Part shown: positions 15,065-25,390 of the stretch, piece after piece
Layout of the letters: each line of letters opens with the position of its first letter
How positions within the stretch are numbered: position 1 is the stretch's first letter
DNA from: an uncultured bacterium
GTDB lineage: Bacteria > Muiribacteriota > Ozemobacteria > Ozemobacterales > Ozemobacteraceae
Length of the DNA stretch: 64,000 nt
Assembly (NCBI GenBank): GCA_900317935.1
Contig: ONIU01000013.1
Coordinates: 1-64,000, forward strand
Direction of reading: 5' to 3'
Program-made: the position numbers and the translations under genes
Notes under the pieces: model-generated
Seen by the model: only the letters and a program-made list of their open reading frames with translations
What the model was told of the DNA's origin: nothing
The model's database searches: none

Positions 15065-16338
15065 AGCGCCCTGAACTTATGGCTCCAGCAGGTGATATGA
15101 TTAGTCTGAGGGCAGCTTTGGATTCTGGGGCAAATGCGGTTTATTTTGGTATTGTTTCTATGAATATGAGAGCAAATGCCAAAAATTTTGCAGTAGAAGA
15201 TTTGCCTGTTGTTGCAAATCTTTGTCATGAATATAAAGCAAAAGCTTACTTAGCTTTAAATACTATAATTTTTGATCATGAGGTTGAATTAGCTGAAAAT
15301 TTAGTTAATAAGGCAAAAGAAGCTGGTATTGATGGAATAATATGTTGGGACTTTTCTGTTGTAGAGCTAGCTTTAAAGTATAAAATGAAAGTTTTGCTTT
15401 CTACTCAAATGTCTGTTGCAAATGCTCATTCAATAGCTTTTTTGTATAAGAATTTTGGAATCAGGCGTTTTGTGTTGGCTAGAGAATGCACTTTGGAAGA
15501 AATTGCCAGTATTAGAACAAATCTTAAGAAGTTATTAGGTGAAGAGTCCTCTAAAATAGAGATAGAAGTCTTTGCTCATGGCGCAATGTGTGTTTCTGTA
15601 AGCGGCAGATGTTTTATGTCTCAATTTGCTTTTAATGAATCGGCAAACAGGGGAGAATGTCGGCAGCCTTGCAGACGGGAATATTTGATTAAAGACATAA
15701 GGGAAGGCAAAGAGTTTCTGATTGGCCAGGATTATGTCATGAGTCCGAAAGATCTTTGTTCTCTTCCTTTCTTAGAAAAGCTCTTAGATGTCGGAGCTGA
15801 CAGTCTGAAAATAGAAGGAAGAGGCCGCAGTGCAGAATATGTAAGTGTTGTAACTAAGGCTTACAGAGATTTTATTGATTTCTATATGGAAAATCGCCGC
15901 AAAGACGATTTCTTTGAACGTTTAGAGCCTTTACGCAAAGAATTGTTGGAAAAAGTGGATTCTGTATTTCATAGAGGCTTTTCAGAAGGCTTTTTCTTTG
16001 GCCGTCAGATCAGTGAATGGAGCGGTGGAAACGGTTCAAAAGCATCACATCGTAAAACTCATGTTGGAGTTGTTACTAACTTTTTCAAAAGGGTTAGTGT
16101 TGCTGAAATAAAAGTTGAAGGCAGAGATTTTAAGGTTGGCGATGAACTTATGTTTCAAGGCCAGACGACTGGAGTTAAGACTCTTAAGGTGCTTTCTATA
16201 GAAGAAAATGAAAAAGCTGTTGATATAGCTAGAAAAGGTAGTGTAGTTGGTGTAAAATTATCAGAAATTGTTCGTGAAAATGATCAGGTGTTTATGATTG
16301 TTCCTGTAGAAGAAGTCAAACATTTGAAACAGAATTAA
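15046..16338 (+). CDS. Peptidase U32 family protein (RNA hydroxylation type)
   Basis: Begins RPELMAPAGDMISLRAALDSGANAVYFG, the U32 TIM-barrel start. The signature HGAMCVSVSGRCFMSQ followed by NRGECRQPCRREY (about 185-225) supplies the four cysteines proposed to hold an iron-sulfur cluster. Named members are E. coli TrhP (tRNA U34 hydroxylation) and RlhA (23S rRNA C2501); 430 aa is closer to TrhP. The ATG overlaps the cyclase gene by 19 nt with AGGAG 5 nt upstream, so translation is probably coupled. Which RNA is the substrate cannot be decided here. Confidence 0.9.
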   Translation: MEYENLKRPELMAPAGDMISLRAALDSGANAVYFGIVSMNMRANAKNFAVEDLPVVANLCHEYKAKAYLALNTIIFDHEVELAENLVNKAKEAGIDGIICWDFSVVELALKYKMKVLLSTQMSVANAHSIAFLYKNFGIRRFVLARECTLEEIASIRTNLKKLLGEESSKIEIEVFAHGAMCVSVSGRCFMSQFAFNESANRGECRQPCRREYLIKDIREGKEFLIGQDYVMSPKDLCSLPFLEKLLDVGADSLKIEGRGRSAEYVSVVTKAYRDFIDFYMENRRKDDFFERLEPLRKELLEKVDSVFHRGFSEGFFFGRQISEWSGGNGSKASHRKTHVGVVTNFFKRVSVAEIKVEGRDFKVGDELMFQGQTTGVKTLKVLSIEENEKAVDIARKGSVVGVKLSEIVRENDQVFMIVPVEEVKHLKQN

Positions 16339-16366
16339 TATAATTAGGTTTATGGAGTAATTAATA

Positions 16367-17059
16367 ATGAAAAAAGGATGTTTAGGTTGTCTTGGTTGCG
16401 GATGTTTGCTAATTATTTTAGGTATAGTTGTTCCTGCTGTCTGGACTTATCATTGGGCAAATACTGAGGGAAGAAAAATGTTTGCAGAAGTAGTGCAAAA
16501 AGTAGCAGAAGAAGGTTCTAAATTTGCTTTTGAGCCGGATTCTGCCGCAGAAATTGCTTCTTTGACGAAGGAAATAAAAGAAGATGTTGCGAATGGTAAT
16601 ATTGGTATAATTGATTCTTTTAATTATTTAACTAGAAATGAGAATGATTTTATGAAACTTTATGGTCAGCTTTCTATGGCGGCTGCTTATAGAATGCTTA
16701 AGGGTAAAGTTACCAAAGCTGGAGAAAATCCAATCTTAGTAGATGAAGAGGGTGCGGAAGCTGTTAGAACCATAATGTTTGCTTTAAGTAATGGTAAATT
16801 AGATACTAAGGAAGCTGCCGAAAAATTAGAACCAATAATGGAAACCAGTGATAAGTTAAATAGTGGCAGTAAGCAGTTTGAAACTAATAAGATGAAGGAA
16901 AACATTACAAAAGAGGATATGGAGAAGATGGTTAAGGCTCTAAAAGAATATGTCAAAAAGAACAATCTTGAAAAACCTTCAAAAGAAGTTACTGCTGATT
17001 CTCTCGCAAAAGAAGAAGTTATAAAGTTTTTAAAAGGTATAAAAAAGCTTAAGAAATAA
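16367..17059 (+). CDS. Small membrane-anchored protein with cysteine-rich N-terminus
   Basis: 230 aa. The N-terminus KKGCLGCLGCGCLLIILGIVV combines closely spaced cysteines with one transmembrane helix (about 12-32). The rest is hydrophilic, alpha-helical and Lys/Glu-rich (for example EKMVKALKEYVKKNN). A similar Cys/Gly-rich start occurs in several uncharacterised small membrane proteins. No family or function was recognised. It is 28 nt downstream of the U32 gene and followed immediately by a terminator, so it is likely the last gene of the cyclase-U32 transcript. Confidence 0.72.
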   Translation: MKKGCLGCLGCGCLLIILGIVVPAVWTYHWANTEGRKMFAEVVQKVAEEGSKFAFEPDSAAEIASLTKEIKEDVANGNIGIIDSFNYLTRNENDFMKLYGQLSMAAAYRMLKGKVTKAGENPILVDEEGAEAVRTIMFALSNGKLDTKEAAEKLEPIMETSDKLNSGSKQFETNKMKENITKEDMEKMVKALKEYVKKNNLEKPSKEVTADSLAKEEVIKFLKGIKKLKK

Positions 17060-17096
17060 AAAAATTCCCTTCCTTGTGGAAGGGAATTTTTTTTTT
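17060..17096. terminator. Bidirectional rho-independent terminator
   Basis: A long stem AAAATTCCCTTCC / GGAAGGGAATTTT with a TTGT loop and a run of T on the plus side (A on the other) separates the convergent genes ending at 17059 and 17102. Confidence 0.92.
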
Positions 17097-17101
17097 TAGA
17101 A

Positions 17102-18937
17102 TCACGGACCGTAAACACCCATCTGACAACCTGATTCCCCGCCTGTTAAACAGGGTGAATCAGATGCATAACCAGCAGCTTGTGTCTGGAGATGATAATC
17201 GAAGATAGTTCCACCAATGAATAATGGATCTGAAGCTATGTTACCAGGTCCAGATGCAGTCATTCCGTTATATGGATAAGAAAGGTTATAAATATCGTTG
17301 TATTCAACAGTTGGAGAAGCTGTAGATTCTTTCATGTTGATTCCATACAACCCCTTGGAAAGGGTATTTGTATAGGTAATAATATTGTTCTTTATTGTCG
17401 GTTTTGTTGCAGCTGGCAATTCTATTCCTGTAATGCAGTCTATTGTGTTGTTTTCAAAGAAATCTGCACCCATTAAAGAGACTGCTGTTCCACAACTTAT
17501 AAAGAGATTATTTCGTATATTTGATCCGAAAGATATCATTCCTACATCACAGTCTCGAATGGTATTTCCCTTTATATTGAGAGAAGTAGATAAACCTAAA
17601 TCCAAAGCTAAACCGCAGTATCCGAATTCACAGTTTTCAATTGAAGGGGTAGAGCCGTCGCTTTTTATTCCTGTATCAGCAAACATTATTGTGCAATTCC
17701 TCATAATATTGTCTGCTTGTGTAGTTCCATAGAATACAAGACCGCCCCAGACGCTTTTGCGTGGAAAATTATCTGCAGAAGTAAATACAATTGGTTTACT
17801 GTCTGTTCCTGATGCAATAAGACCACCTTGAATAATAAGTTCAGTCATTGTTGCACCAAGTGAATCAGATATAATTGCTTCTTTGGCAAATCTGACTTCA
17901 ACGCCAGGTTCAATGGTTAATAAAGAACCACCTTTGACTCTTATGTCACCACAGATTATGTATGGACTATCGGCTATAGTCCAGGTTCTGTTTTCGTCGA
18001 GAATTCCCGGAGTTACTGCTGAATGTGTGTCTGTTGGCTGGCTTTCATTGCCGGCTAGGTCAACAGCTTTTAACTGGTAATAGTATTTTGTGGCAATCTT
18101 GAGACCTTCATCTTTGTAGGTTACAGCTGCTTCTGTATTTGGAATTGGAGAACCATTAACCTTTATGAAAGATCCATTAGCTCCTTCTGCACGATATAGA
18201 TTATAACCGGCTAAGTCTTCTTCTGTATTGCTTATCCACATTAAGTCAAGCTTTTCGCTTTCTGTGGCAATTCCAACATAGAAGCCTACCGGAGTTGCTG
18301 GTGCATCTCCTGCTGGAGTTGTAAACTGATAATCTGAAGATATACCTTCGTTACCATCAAAGTCGCGGCTTTTAACTCTGAAATGATAAGTCAAACCAGG
18401 TATTAGGTTCTTAAGTTCTAAGCAATGATCTGTAACCATGCTAGTGTCGGAGGCTGACATGGTGTAAGCTAAGCCTATAGAACCTGTAGCATAATCAATA
18501 AAAGAGTCTGCTGCTTCGTTTGTTGTCCATGTTATTGTCGCTATATTCTCTGTCAGACTAGCAACTTTAACATTTGTTATCAGTGGTGGCAATCCATCGG
18601 TTACTTTAAATGTCAAATCACAATTTTCTGTTGTTTCACCTCTTACAACATCAACAATGATTATAACTGTTTTACTGGCATTTGTAGCTACGACTTTGTG
18701 TTGTCCGGGTTCTAATCCGGAAAGCATATATTTTCCCATATAGTCGGTGGTTGTTGATGGATTACCACCGTATATTTCTACTTTGGCACCTGAAAGAACT
18801 TTACCATTTGAATCATAAACTTTGCCTGTTATATTGCCACGAGCTGCCTTGTTGTTCTTGACTTTGGTACAGCCGCTCATGGTTATAACAAGCATCATTG
18901 CAGTAATTATTGCAATGATTTTTGTAAGGTTCTTCAT
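17102..18937 (-). CDS. Lipoprotein with carboxypeptidase-regulatory-like, FnIII and beta-helix domains
   Basis: A lipoprotein signal ends in the lipobox MSGC (Cys about 22). Next is a CarboxypepD_reg-like domain (GNITGKVYDSNGKVLSGAKVEIYG, about 35-105). Two fibronectin type III domains follow (about 110-210 with TENIATITWTTNEAADSFIDY, and about 212-310 with ESEKLDLMWISNTEEDLAGYNLYRA). The C-terminal half (about 320-600) is a right-handed parallel beta-helix of NosD/DUF1565 type, with repeated NCTI, IENCEF, IKGNTIRDC and NNLFISCGTA turns. This is a typical surface-exposed, possibly glycan-binding lipoprotein. It pairs with the TPR lipoprotein upstream. Confidence 0.85.
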   Translation of the reverse strand: MKNLTKIIAIITAMMLVITMSGCTKVKNNKAARGNITGKVYDSNGKVLSGAKVEIYGGNPSTTTDYMGKYMLSGLEPGQHKVVATNASKTVIIIVDVVRGETTENCDLTFKVTDGLPPLITNVKVASLTENIATITWTTNEAADSFIDYATGSIGLAYTMSASDTSMVTDHCLELKNLIPGLTYHFRVKSRDFDGNEGISSDYQFTTPAGDAPATPVGFYVGIATESEKLDLMWISNTEEDLAGYNLYRAEGANGSFIKVNGSPIPNTEAAVTYKDEGLKIATKYYYQLKAVDLAGNESQPTDTHSAVTPGILDENRTWTIADSPYIICGDIRVKGGSLLTIEPGVEVRFAKEAIISDSLGATMTELIIQGGLIASGTDSKPIVFTSADNFPRKSVWGGLVFYGTTQADNIMRNCTIMFADTGIKSDGSTPSIENCEFGYCGLALDLGLSTSLNIKGNTIRDCDVGMISFGSNIRNNLFISCGTAVSLMGADFFENNTIDCITGIELPAATKPTIKNNIITYTNTLSKGLYGINMKESTASPTVEYNDIYNLSYPYNGMTASGPGNIASDPLFIGGTIFDYHLQTQAAGYASDSPCLTGGESGCQMGVYGP

Positions 18938-18972
18938 AATGCCTCCAGAAATAAATGTTTTATACCGTTTGT

Positions 18973-19620
18973 TTAATAGCTGTTAAGAAATTCAATTGCG
19001 CTGAATAGCTGTGAAATGCTTTTCCCTTCGTAATTGGGTTCAAGTTCTTTGGCATATTCAAGTTGCTGTTCTGATTTTTCTGTGTCACCAGTTGCCGCAA
19101 AAGCATAAGCTAACATAGCGTGAACATCTGCATTGGTAACACCTGTGGCTCTCCCGGGAATATAGTTAAATTTAGGTTTACTTTTACCTAACTGAACATA
19201 AAGAATCTGAATGGCTTCTTCTAAATCGCTAAGAGAAGCTTGCTGTATATATGCAGCTCCTAAACCAACTTTTGCGTCATCACAAAGATCGGCTGCCAAC
19301 TGGAAATATTTCATCCCATCTTTTAATTTACCATTGAAAGCTTTTGCCCAGCCAATACCATTATAAGCTTCAGCTTTTTCGCTTTCAGTTGGACTTTCTG
19401 AAAGAACATCGTTAAAGTGTTTTATAGCGCTATCGTATTGTCCCTTTGAAAGATATTCCCAACCAGTATCATTGTAAATATTTCCTCTAACTACTGGGGT
19501 TCCGGTATCATAGGAACCTTTTCCTTCTCCATTAACACCACCGCCGCTGCAGCCTGTAATACCTATTGCTAAAGGTATTGAAATCAGCAGCATTATGATT
19601 ATTTTAAATTGGTTTTTCAT
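18973..19620 (-). CDS. TPR-containing lipoprotein
   Basis: The start at ATG 19620 has GGAGG 6-10 nt upstream; an upstream in-frame extension of 21 codons lacks an SD and is rejected. The signal peptide ends in the lipobox GITGC. Residues about 45-200 hold TPR-type helices: GWEYLSKGQYDSAIKHFNDVL, GIGWAKAFNGKLKDGMKYF and AYAFAATGDTEKSEQQLEYA. Probably a periplasmic outer-membrane-anchored scaffold. It lies 35 nt upstream of the beta-helix lipoprotein and is likely co-transcribed with it. Confidence 0.82.
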   Translation of the reverse strand: MKNQFKIIIMLLISIPLAIGITGCSGGGVNGEGKGSYDTGTPVVRGNIYNDTGWEYLSKGQYDSAIKHFNDVLSESPTESEKAEAYNGIGWAKAFNGKLKDGMKYFQLAADLCDDAKVGLGAAYIQQASLSDLEEAIQILYVQLGKSKPKFNYIPGRATGVTNADVHAMLAYAFAATGDTEKSEQQLEYAKELEPNYEGKSISQLFSAIEFLNSY

Positions 19621-19683
19621 AAAGCCTCCGATAATTATAGCTATCTTCATTATCGGCAGCTTTATTTTATAAATTAATAACAA

Positions 19684-19717
19684 AAAAAAGACCTCCTTAT
19701 TTAAAGGAGGTCTTTTT
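19684..19717 (-). terminator. Rho-independent terminator after the Ig-like protein gene
   Basis: A perfect 9-bp stem GACCTCCTT / AAGGAGGTC with a 5-nt loop. On the minus strand a run of eight T follows. It lies 16 nt past the stop at 19734. Confidence 0.9.
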
Positions 19718-19733
19718 GGGTTTAGATGTCTAT

Positions 19734-22700
19734 TTATCTCAAAACTGCTATTTTACCGCGTTTTGAAATCTTTTGGCCATTGGCAGATACTTCCAGTCTG
19801 TAGATGTACGTGCCGTTAGCTATTCTCTTACCCTTTCTGTTGGTAAGATCCCAACGCATAAGACCAGATGCTCTGTCAAAGTCTTCTGGACCAAACTTAG
19901 CTACCAGATGTCCTGCTGAATCATATATTTTCAAGGAAGCAGAATCTGGAACTGCACCGAAGTTAAAGGCAAAACTTATGCGGTTACCTCTGGCTGGATT
20001 TGGATAAGCTTGGAATTCACCTATTCTTATTGGATCTGGAGCATCAACTGTAACAGCTCTGACCAAACTATTTCCAGCTTTGTCGTAAACTTCACACTTA
20101 ATTTCATGTTTACCTTTTTTCAGAGTCTGCTTTACTTGATAACTGAAAGTTCCGTCTTTATTCATTTCAGCTTCCTTTACTTGCAAACCATCAATGTAAA
20201 GCTTGAATGAATCTGTTAAAAGACCTGAACCATTATCAATAAACTGACCTTTGATTTCTGGTCGGTTGGTATTAAGTTTTTCCTGATTAGAAGGTGTCAA
20301 AGAACTCATCTTTGGTGCTGTCTTATCAGACATGAGTGCTAGACGTCCAAGACCGGTAATCTGTGCCGAAATCTTGTAATCTTTCAGTTCACCGCCCTGG
20401 AATACCCAGTTGCCATTTGCATCCTGACGATAGACGTGAATCTTATCTAATGATGCTTTGTCAATGTTTTCACCATTAACATCGGCAGTATACAACATGC
20501 ATTTCTTTAATTTGACACTGCTTGGGCCAATTTCATCAAGTCCAAGAATTCCTACCAGTTCAGAATTGTTCTTCTTAGAAGATTTGGTGCTAACTCCAGC
20601 ACTTGCTCTAAGGGTTGCATTAACTGTTGATTCATTAGTTACAGAGAAAGGTGATTCTAGTGTTTCTCTGTCAATGATATAAACAGCTGTAGGTGTGAAG
20701 GTTGAACTTTCGGCAGCTTTGAGAGTAGCACGTCCTGAAGAAGAACTGATATTCAACCTTGAAGAAGCGTTAACATCTGCAACAATGAATTCGACAATAT
20801 TAGTTCCTACTTTACCATAAAGATCTGTGCCTGATATATTAATATAGGCAGAACCAGGATTTTCTTTATTTATTCTATAAGAACCAGAATAGAATCTATC
20901 TTTTAAGAAATTCATGGTTACTGGAGTCTTTTCAGAATTCTGTCTGACGATAACACTAGGTGCTGTCTGCAGAGATTCTGATGATCTGGTAATGATAGTA
21001 ATTTCATATTCATTAGCCGGATTCGAGAAGAGCTTGGTTATAAAAGCTGGACCTGTATTTACAACTACTGTATGAGAACTGTCTACAGCCATAGAGTTGC
21101 CAGCTAAGTCTGTGGCTTTATCAACAGATATAACAGCATTTCCGTCATAGAGAGCACTATTATTCTTAGGAATAACAGTTGTTCCAACCCAAGTATCACC
21201 GCTGCTGCTAACTTTTTCTATTTTCATTACCTGTCCGCCGGCAGAAGTTAATGTTGCGGATACATCTATCGTAGAATCAATAGGTTCATTGAATCTGATG
21301 GTAAAGGTTACCATACCTGTAGATATACTATTGGAACTACTAGGTGAAGGTGATATAGATACAACATATGGTTTTACGGTATCTATAATAACTTTTCTTG
21401 TTTCAGAAAATTCACTGATATTAAAACCATCTTCACATTTTTCTAGAGATGCAACCCTCCAATAGAAAGTTCCGTCTTTGGGAAGGCTGAAAGAACCATC
21501 TGTTGTACTGGTTACGTAGCCTTTTAATCCTGTATATACTTGATTGCTAGTATGATTTAGAATATTGTTAAACGATGAATCATCAGATATTTGGAACAAA
21601 TATGATGTTGCATCAGTAACAGAGTTCCATTTAAAACTCTGGTTCCTTTTGTTTACTGTATAGTCAGCTAATGGAATTGTAAGTTCTGGAGAACTTGGCG
21701 GAGTTCTGTCTATTATGTAAGTAAACTCTTTTTTAGAAGAGATATTTCCAGCTCGGTCAATTGCTCTGAAAAATACTTTATAGTTCCCATCTTTTTTATT
21801 GGTTATGTCTAGAGATAAGGTGAATGAAGCTGATTTTGCAGGCAATACTTTAACTTCTAATACTTTCCAGGTTGCGTTATCGCTTTCTTCTTCGGTATAT
21901 TCGATTTTAGAAACCTGGAGATCTCCGTTGCTTCCTACATCTTCTGCCTTAGCTTCAACTTTCAAGATATTCTTACAGAATTTTTTGCCATTACCTGTTG
22001 CTAATTCTATTTTTGGTTCCAAATAGTCAAATCTATACGTTTTATTTAAAGAGTATGAGTTAGGAACATTTACACCAGTTGTTACATTATCTGCAAGAAT
22101 AATAGTTGGAGTAAAATCAACCACACCTGCGGATGTATCAGCTGGGACAGGAGGTCTAGAAACAATGAATTTATTTCCTTCAACTTTATGACTTGTTGGA
22201 GGGCCTCCAGCCGCAGGGAAAAGCCAAGTAAAAGAACTTATTGTCTTATTAATACCAGAACCACTACCGTTATACCAGGATGTATCACCTGGTATAACAG
22301 GTTCACTTGCTGTTACAGGATATTGGTCTTTATAGTTTTCCAATATATCTTTTGGTGCGTCTGACATTGTAATACTTAATTCATTAGTATTCAAACCGAA
22401 CCATACTCCACTAGCAGTATTAACAGTCGGGTCTTTGAAGTCTGGAACAGATTCTATAATTACAGGTGGTTGAGTATCATAGATAAAGCTGCTAGTAATT
22501 GCTGTTCCTGCTATTCCTGTTGTCGAACGAGGAGTAACTGAAATATAGTAATTACCGTCATGACTGCCGTCTGTTAATAAATTGCCACCATGAAGTTTTG
22601 CTACTAAGGCATCGGTAACTGCTGTGTCTTTCTCTCCTACTTCAACTCCATTGTATTTTACAGAAATTGTAGAACCAGCATAGCTTGGTACTGTCCCTGT

Positions 22701-25163
22701 TGAATTTGCAGGAGAATTAGAAAGGACTACTTTAACAGAATTTGAGGCTAGGCTTGCTTCTGTTTTGTTGGCTATAGCCTGAGAATCCGGTGAGAATACA
22801 GCATAATCAGGTGCTGATTTGTCAAGAGTGAATTTTCTTGTTACTGTTTCTCCTGTATTTCCTGCTTTATCAACTGGAGTAACTGTTATCGTATACTCTC
22901 CTGATGCTGTAAGAACAGGGAAGTCAAAATAGATAGTGTTTATATTGTTGTTGGTTTTTTCACCAGATATATCTTGCCCAGATGGATTAGTGAGCTTAAA
23001 TATAAAGTTGGTATTAGTTAAATCAACTCCTGAACCAGTATCGGAAGCAACAACAACAAGTCTGGTTATATCGCTTGCTATAACAGGATTGTCTCCATAA
23101 ACAGATATATCTTCACCTGTATTGTTCAAGCTGATTCTTTCAACACCAGGCAGGGTATTATCTATAAAAAGAGTAATTCCTGTTTTGTTTGTAATACTTT
23201 CTGCATTGCCTATAGCTGTTCCTTCGCCTTCTGCTGGACGAATAGCTTTATCAACAGCACTTGTAACAAGCAAAATTTCTCCATTTTCAACACCGCTGGG
23301 AGTATAAGAGTAACTCCATGGAGATTGATTTCCTGTTTGCAGAGGAACTTTTCCTGCGGAGGACCATTCTTCGCCTTCTTTTTTAGTAAAAAGTTCTAGA
23401 TAATCAATTCCTGATCCATTATCGTTGTCGACAACAGTACCTTGTAGCGTAACTGTTGGATTAGATTTTGAAACATAGACAGGAGATGGGTTTGTAATGG
23501 TTGAGGTTGGAGCCGTAGAATCTATGTGCAATGATCCATCGGTGCTCGTATATGGGGAAAGAGTATTACCATAAGTATCTTTTGCGTCTTTTATACTTAT
23601 TTGAGCAGGACCATCAATGGATGCTCCTCCATTGTTGGGTATGGAGAAAGTTCCTGATAAGACTCTTGGATTACCTTCGGTCCAGTTAGAAGCAACTACA
23701 ATTTTACCGCCGCCTCCGCAGACTATTTCTACGGTTGGAATTGCAGTTGTGTTACAATCCTGACTAAAGGTTATCTGTAAACTGTGGTTACCAGAACCGA
23801 ACATAGCTGTTTGTGGAGCTGGACAAGGATAAGAATTGTCTATTAATATGCTGGAAACGCCTCCAGTAGCTTCACCACTTTGATTAATGGTAACCTGGGC
23901 GCTCTTTTCAGACTGATTGCCAGCTTTATCTATAGATCTGAAGTAAATGTTGTTTGTTCCAGGATTCAAAGGAACTGTAATTCTTGCTGGATTGCCATTT
24001 TGTGATATATTGGCAATATTGCCAACAGCAGCATCATTATTGTATGCCTGCACGGTAACAGGAGCAGATTTTTCTGATTCATAGCCTTCAACACTTACGC
24101 TGAATTCATATGACGTTTGATTTGTTTGTGCTGGTATACTTTCAGATGAAAATGTTGGAACCCCCGGAGCTTCTCTGTCAATTACCAGAGGGAAAGCTGA
24201 TGAGCGTGATATTTCCTGGCTCAGTTCATCATAGCTGACAGCTACTAAACTATAATCTTTGGCTTCTAGTTGCAAATTGTAAGTCCAGTCAGTATTACCT
24301 ATAGCAAAGGAAACTAATTCTGCACCGTTATCTAACAATTTGATTGTTTTAGTACCATTTGGTGCTTTACCAGACAAAATCACATTCTGAGCATTGGTTG
24401 GAGATGCTGGATTACTACTGTCGATAGAGGTCGAACCAGAAGACGAGGTTCCTACTGTAAAATTAATAGAAGTTGTGCCTTTGTTTCCCGGCTGAGGTTC
24501 AGAAACGTCATTAGCTTCTATTAAAATAGTATGTTGTCCATTAGAGAAACTTTCATTAAGTTGCAAATTATATACGAAGGTTGTGCCTTGAGCCGCATTA
24601 CCTTCTATTTGTGCTGAAACAGTTTCACAAGTAACTGTAGGTGGGTTTATAGTTTCATTAGACATTATTTGGATGCGAACAGAGGAATTTTGAGAAAAAT
24701 TAGGCCCGTTTGTTAATGTGGCAGTAAGCTCAGGTCCTTTTGTATCTATTATAAAGCTTTGGCTCATGCCAGTAGCACTTCTTGCAGCAGAGTCAACTAT
24801 TTCAACGGTAATACTTTCTGCACCGCCATTAGTATCACCCCAAGTGGTAGCTGATATTCGAGCATTTGTAGAATTACCAGTCAATGAAGGATCGGCTAAT
24901 ATAACGTTACCGCCTTTTTTGTATTTTGCTGTAAATGGAGGAGAATCTCCTTGCCAGGTGACCGATAATTCAACAGCACCAGCAGCATTTAATCTGTTGT
25001 TAGTTCCTGAAGTGCCAAAATTTGTTTCTATAGCCACATTCTGCGGAGGCATATCCGCAAGAATTATAGAAGTGATGCTACAAAACATTAAGAGCATCAC
25101 GAAAAGCATAAGCTTTTTGTTTCCTTGGCAAAGCCTAAATATATTAGTCTGCCCCATATTCAT
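19734..25163 (-). CDS. Giant secreted protein with tandem Ig-like domains and FlgD-like C-terminus
   Basis: 1809 aa. ATG 25163 with AGGAG 6 nt upstream. N-terminal signal peptide/TM (KLMLFVMLLMFCSITSIILA). About ten beta-sandwich domains are separated by the motif IDxxxP: IDTKGPELT, IDREAPGVP, IDSTAPTST, IDNTLPGV, LDKSAPDY, IDRTPPSSP, IDTVKPYV and DKTAPKMS. This is the hallmark of bacterial Ig-like surface proteins. The last ~95 residues (FQAYPNPARGNRISF, LKIYDSAGHLVAKF, GTYIYRLEVSANGQKISKRGKIAVL) are a FlgD-like/T9SS-type C-terminal domain. It is probably an extracellular adhesin or matrix protein. Its terminator directly follows. Confidence 0.87.
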   Translation of the reverse strand: MNMGQTNIFRLCQGNKKLMLFVMLLMFCSITSIILADMPPQNVAIETNFGTSGTNNRLNAAGAVELSVTWQGDSPPFTAKYKKGGNVILADPSLTGNSTNARISATTWGDTNGGAESITVEIVDSAARSATGMSQSFIIDTKGPELTATLTNGPNFSQNSSVRIQIMSNETINPPTVTCETVSAQIEGNAAQGTTFVYNLQLNESFSNGQHTILIEANDVSEPQPGNKGTTSINFTVGTSSSGSTSIDSSNPASPTNAQNVILSGKAPNGTKTIKLLDNGAELVSFAIGNTDWTYNLQLEAKDYSLVAVSYDELSQEISRSSAFPLVIDREAPGVPTFSSESIPAQTNQTSYEFSVSVEGYESEKSAPVTVQAYNNDAAVGNIANISQNGNPARITVPLNPGTNNIYFRSIDKAGNQSEKSAQVTINQSGEATGGVSSILIDNSYPCPAPQTAMFGSGNHSLQITFSQDCNTTAIPTVEIVCGGGGKIVVASNWTEGNPRVLSGTFSIPNNGGASIDGPAQISIKDAKDTYGNTLSPYTSTDGSLHIDSTAPTSTITNPSPVYVSKSNPTVTLQGTVVDNDNGSGIDYLELFTKKEGEEWSSAGKVPLQTGNQSPWSYSYTPSGVENGEILLVTSAVDKAIRPAEGEGTAIGNAESITNKTGITLFIDNTLPGVERISLNNTGEDISVYGDNPVIASDITRLVVVASDTGSGVDLTNTNFIFKLTNPSGQDISGEKTNNNINTIYFDFPVLTASGEYTITVTPVDKAGNTGETVTRKFTLDKSAPDYAVFSPDSQAIANKTEASLASNSVKVVLSNSPANSTGTVPSYAGSTISVKYNGVEVGEKDTAVTDALVAKLHGGNLLTDGSHDGNYYISVTPRSTTGIAGTAITSSFIYDTQPPVIIESVPDFKDPTVNTASGVWFGLNTNELSITMSDAPKDILENYKDQYPVTASEPVIPGDTSWYNGSGSGINKTISSFTWLFPAAGGPPTSHKVEGNKFIVSRPPVPADTSAGVVDFTPTIILADNVTTGVNVPNSYSLNKTYRFDYLEPKIELATGNGKKFCKNILKVEAKAEDVGSNGDLQVSKIEYTEEESDNATWKVLEVKVLPAKSASFTLSLDITNKKDGNYKVFFRAIDRAGNISSKKEFTYIIDRTPPSSPELTIPLADYTVNKRNQSFKWNSVTDATSYLFQISDDSSFNNILNHTSNQVYTGLKGYVTSTTDGSFSLPKDGTFYWRVASLEKCEDGFNISEFSETRKVIIDTVKPYVVSISPSPSSSNSISTGMVTFTIRFNEPIDSTIDVSATLTSAGGQVMKIEKVSSSGDTWVGTTVIPKNNSALYDGNAVISVDKATDLAGNSMAVDSSHTVVVNTGPAFITKLFSNPANEYEITIITRSSESLQTAPSVIVRQNSEKTPVTMNFLKDRFYSGSYRINKENPGSAYINISGTDLYGKVGTNIVEFIVADVNASSRLNISSSSGRATLKAAESSTFTPTAVYIIDRETLESPFSVTNESTVNATLRASAGVSTKSSKKNNSELVGILGLDEIGPSSVKLKKCMLYTADVNGENIDKASLDKIHVYRQDANGNWVFQGGELKDYKISAQITGLGRLALMSDKTAPKMSSLTPSNQEKLNTNRPEIKGQFIDNGSGLLTDSFKLYIDGLQVKEAEMNKDGTFSYQVKQTLKKGKHEIKCEVYDKAGNSLVRAVTVDAPDPIRIGEFQAYPNPARGNRISFAFNFGAVPDSASLKIYDSAGHLVAKFGPEDFDRASGLMRWDLTNRKGKRIANGTYIYRLEVSANGQKISKRGKIAVLR

Positions 25164-25390
25164 TTGTCTCCTGTTCGCCTTAACGGGCTTTTTTTTGTTA
25201 TAATATCACCCCTAAAATCGGCAGATTGTTTAAATTTTTTAACAAAAAAGCACAATCTGTATGTTTTTTTTGTGCCCTTTCAACAATCTCTATTTAAGAG
25301 CATTAGAAAGCCCGTAACATATGACCGAAGTATAATAAACTCAATGCACCAAATTGAAGTTTGATTCAGTATATGTTAATGTAACATTAT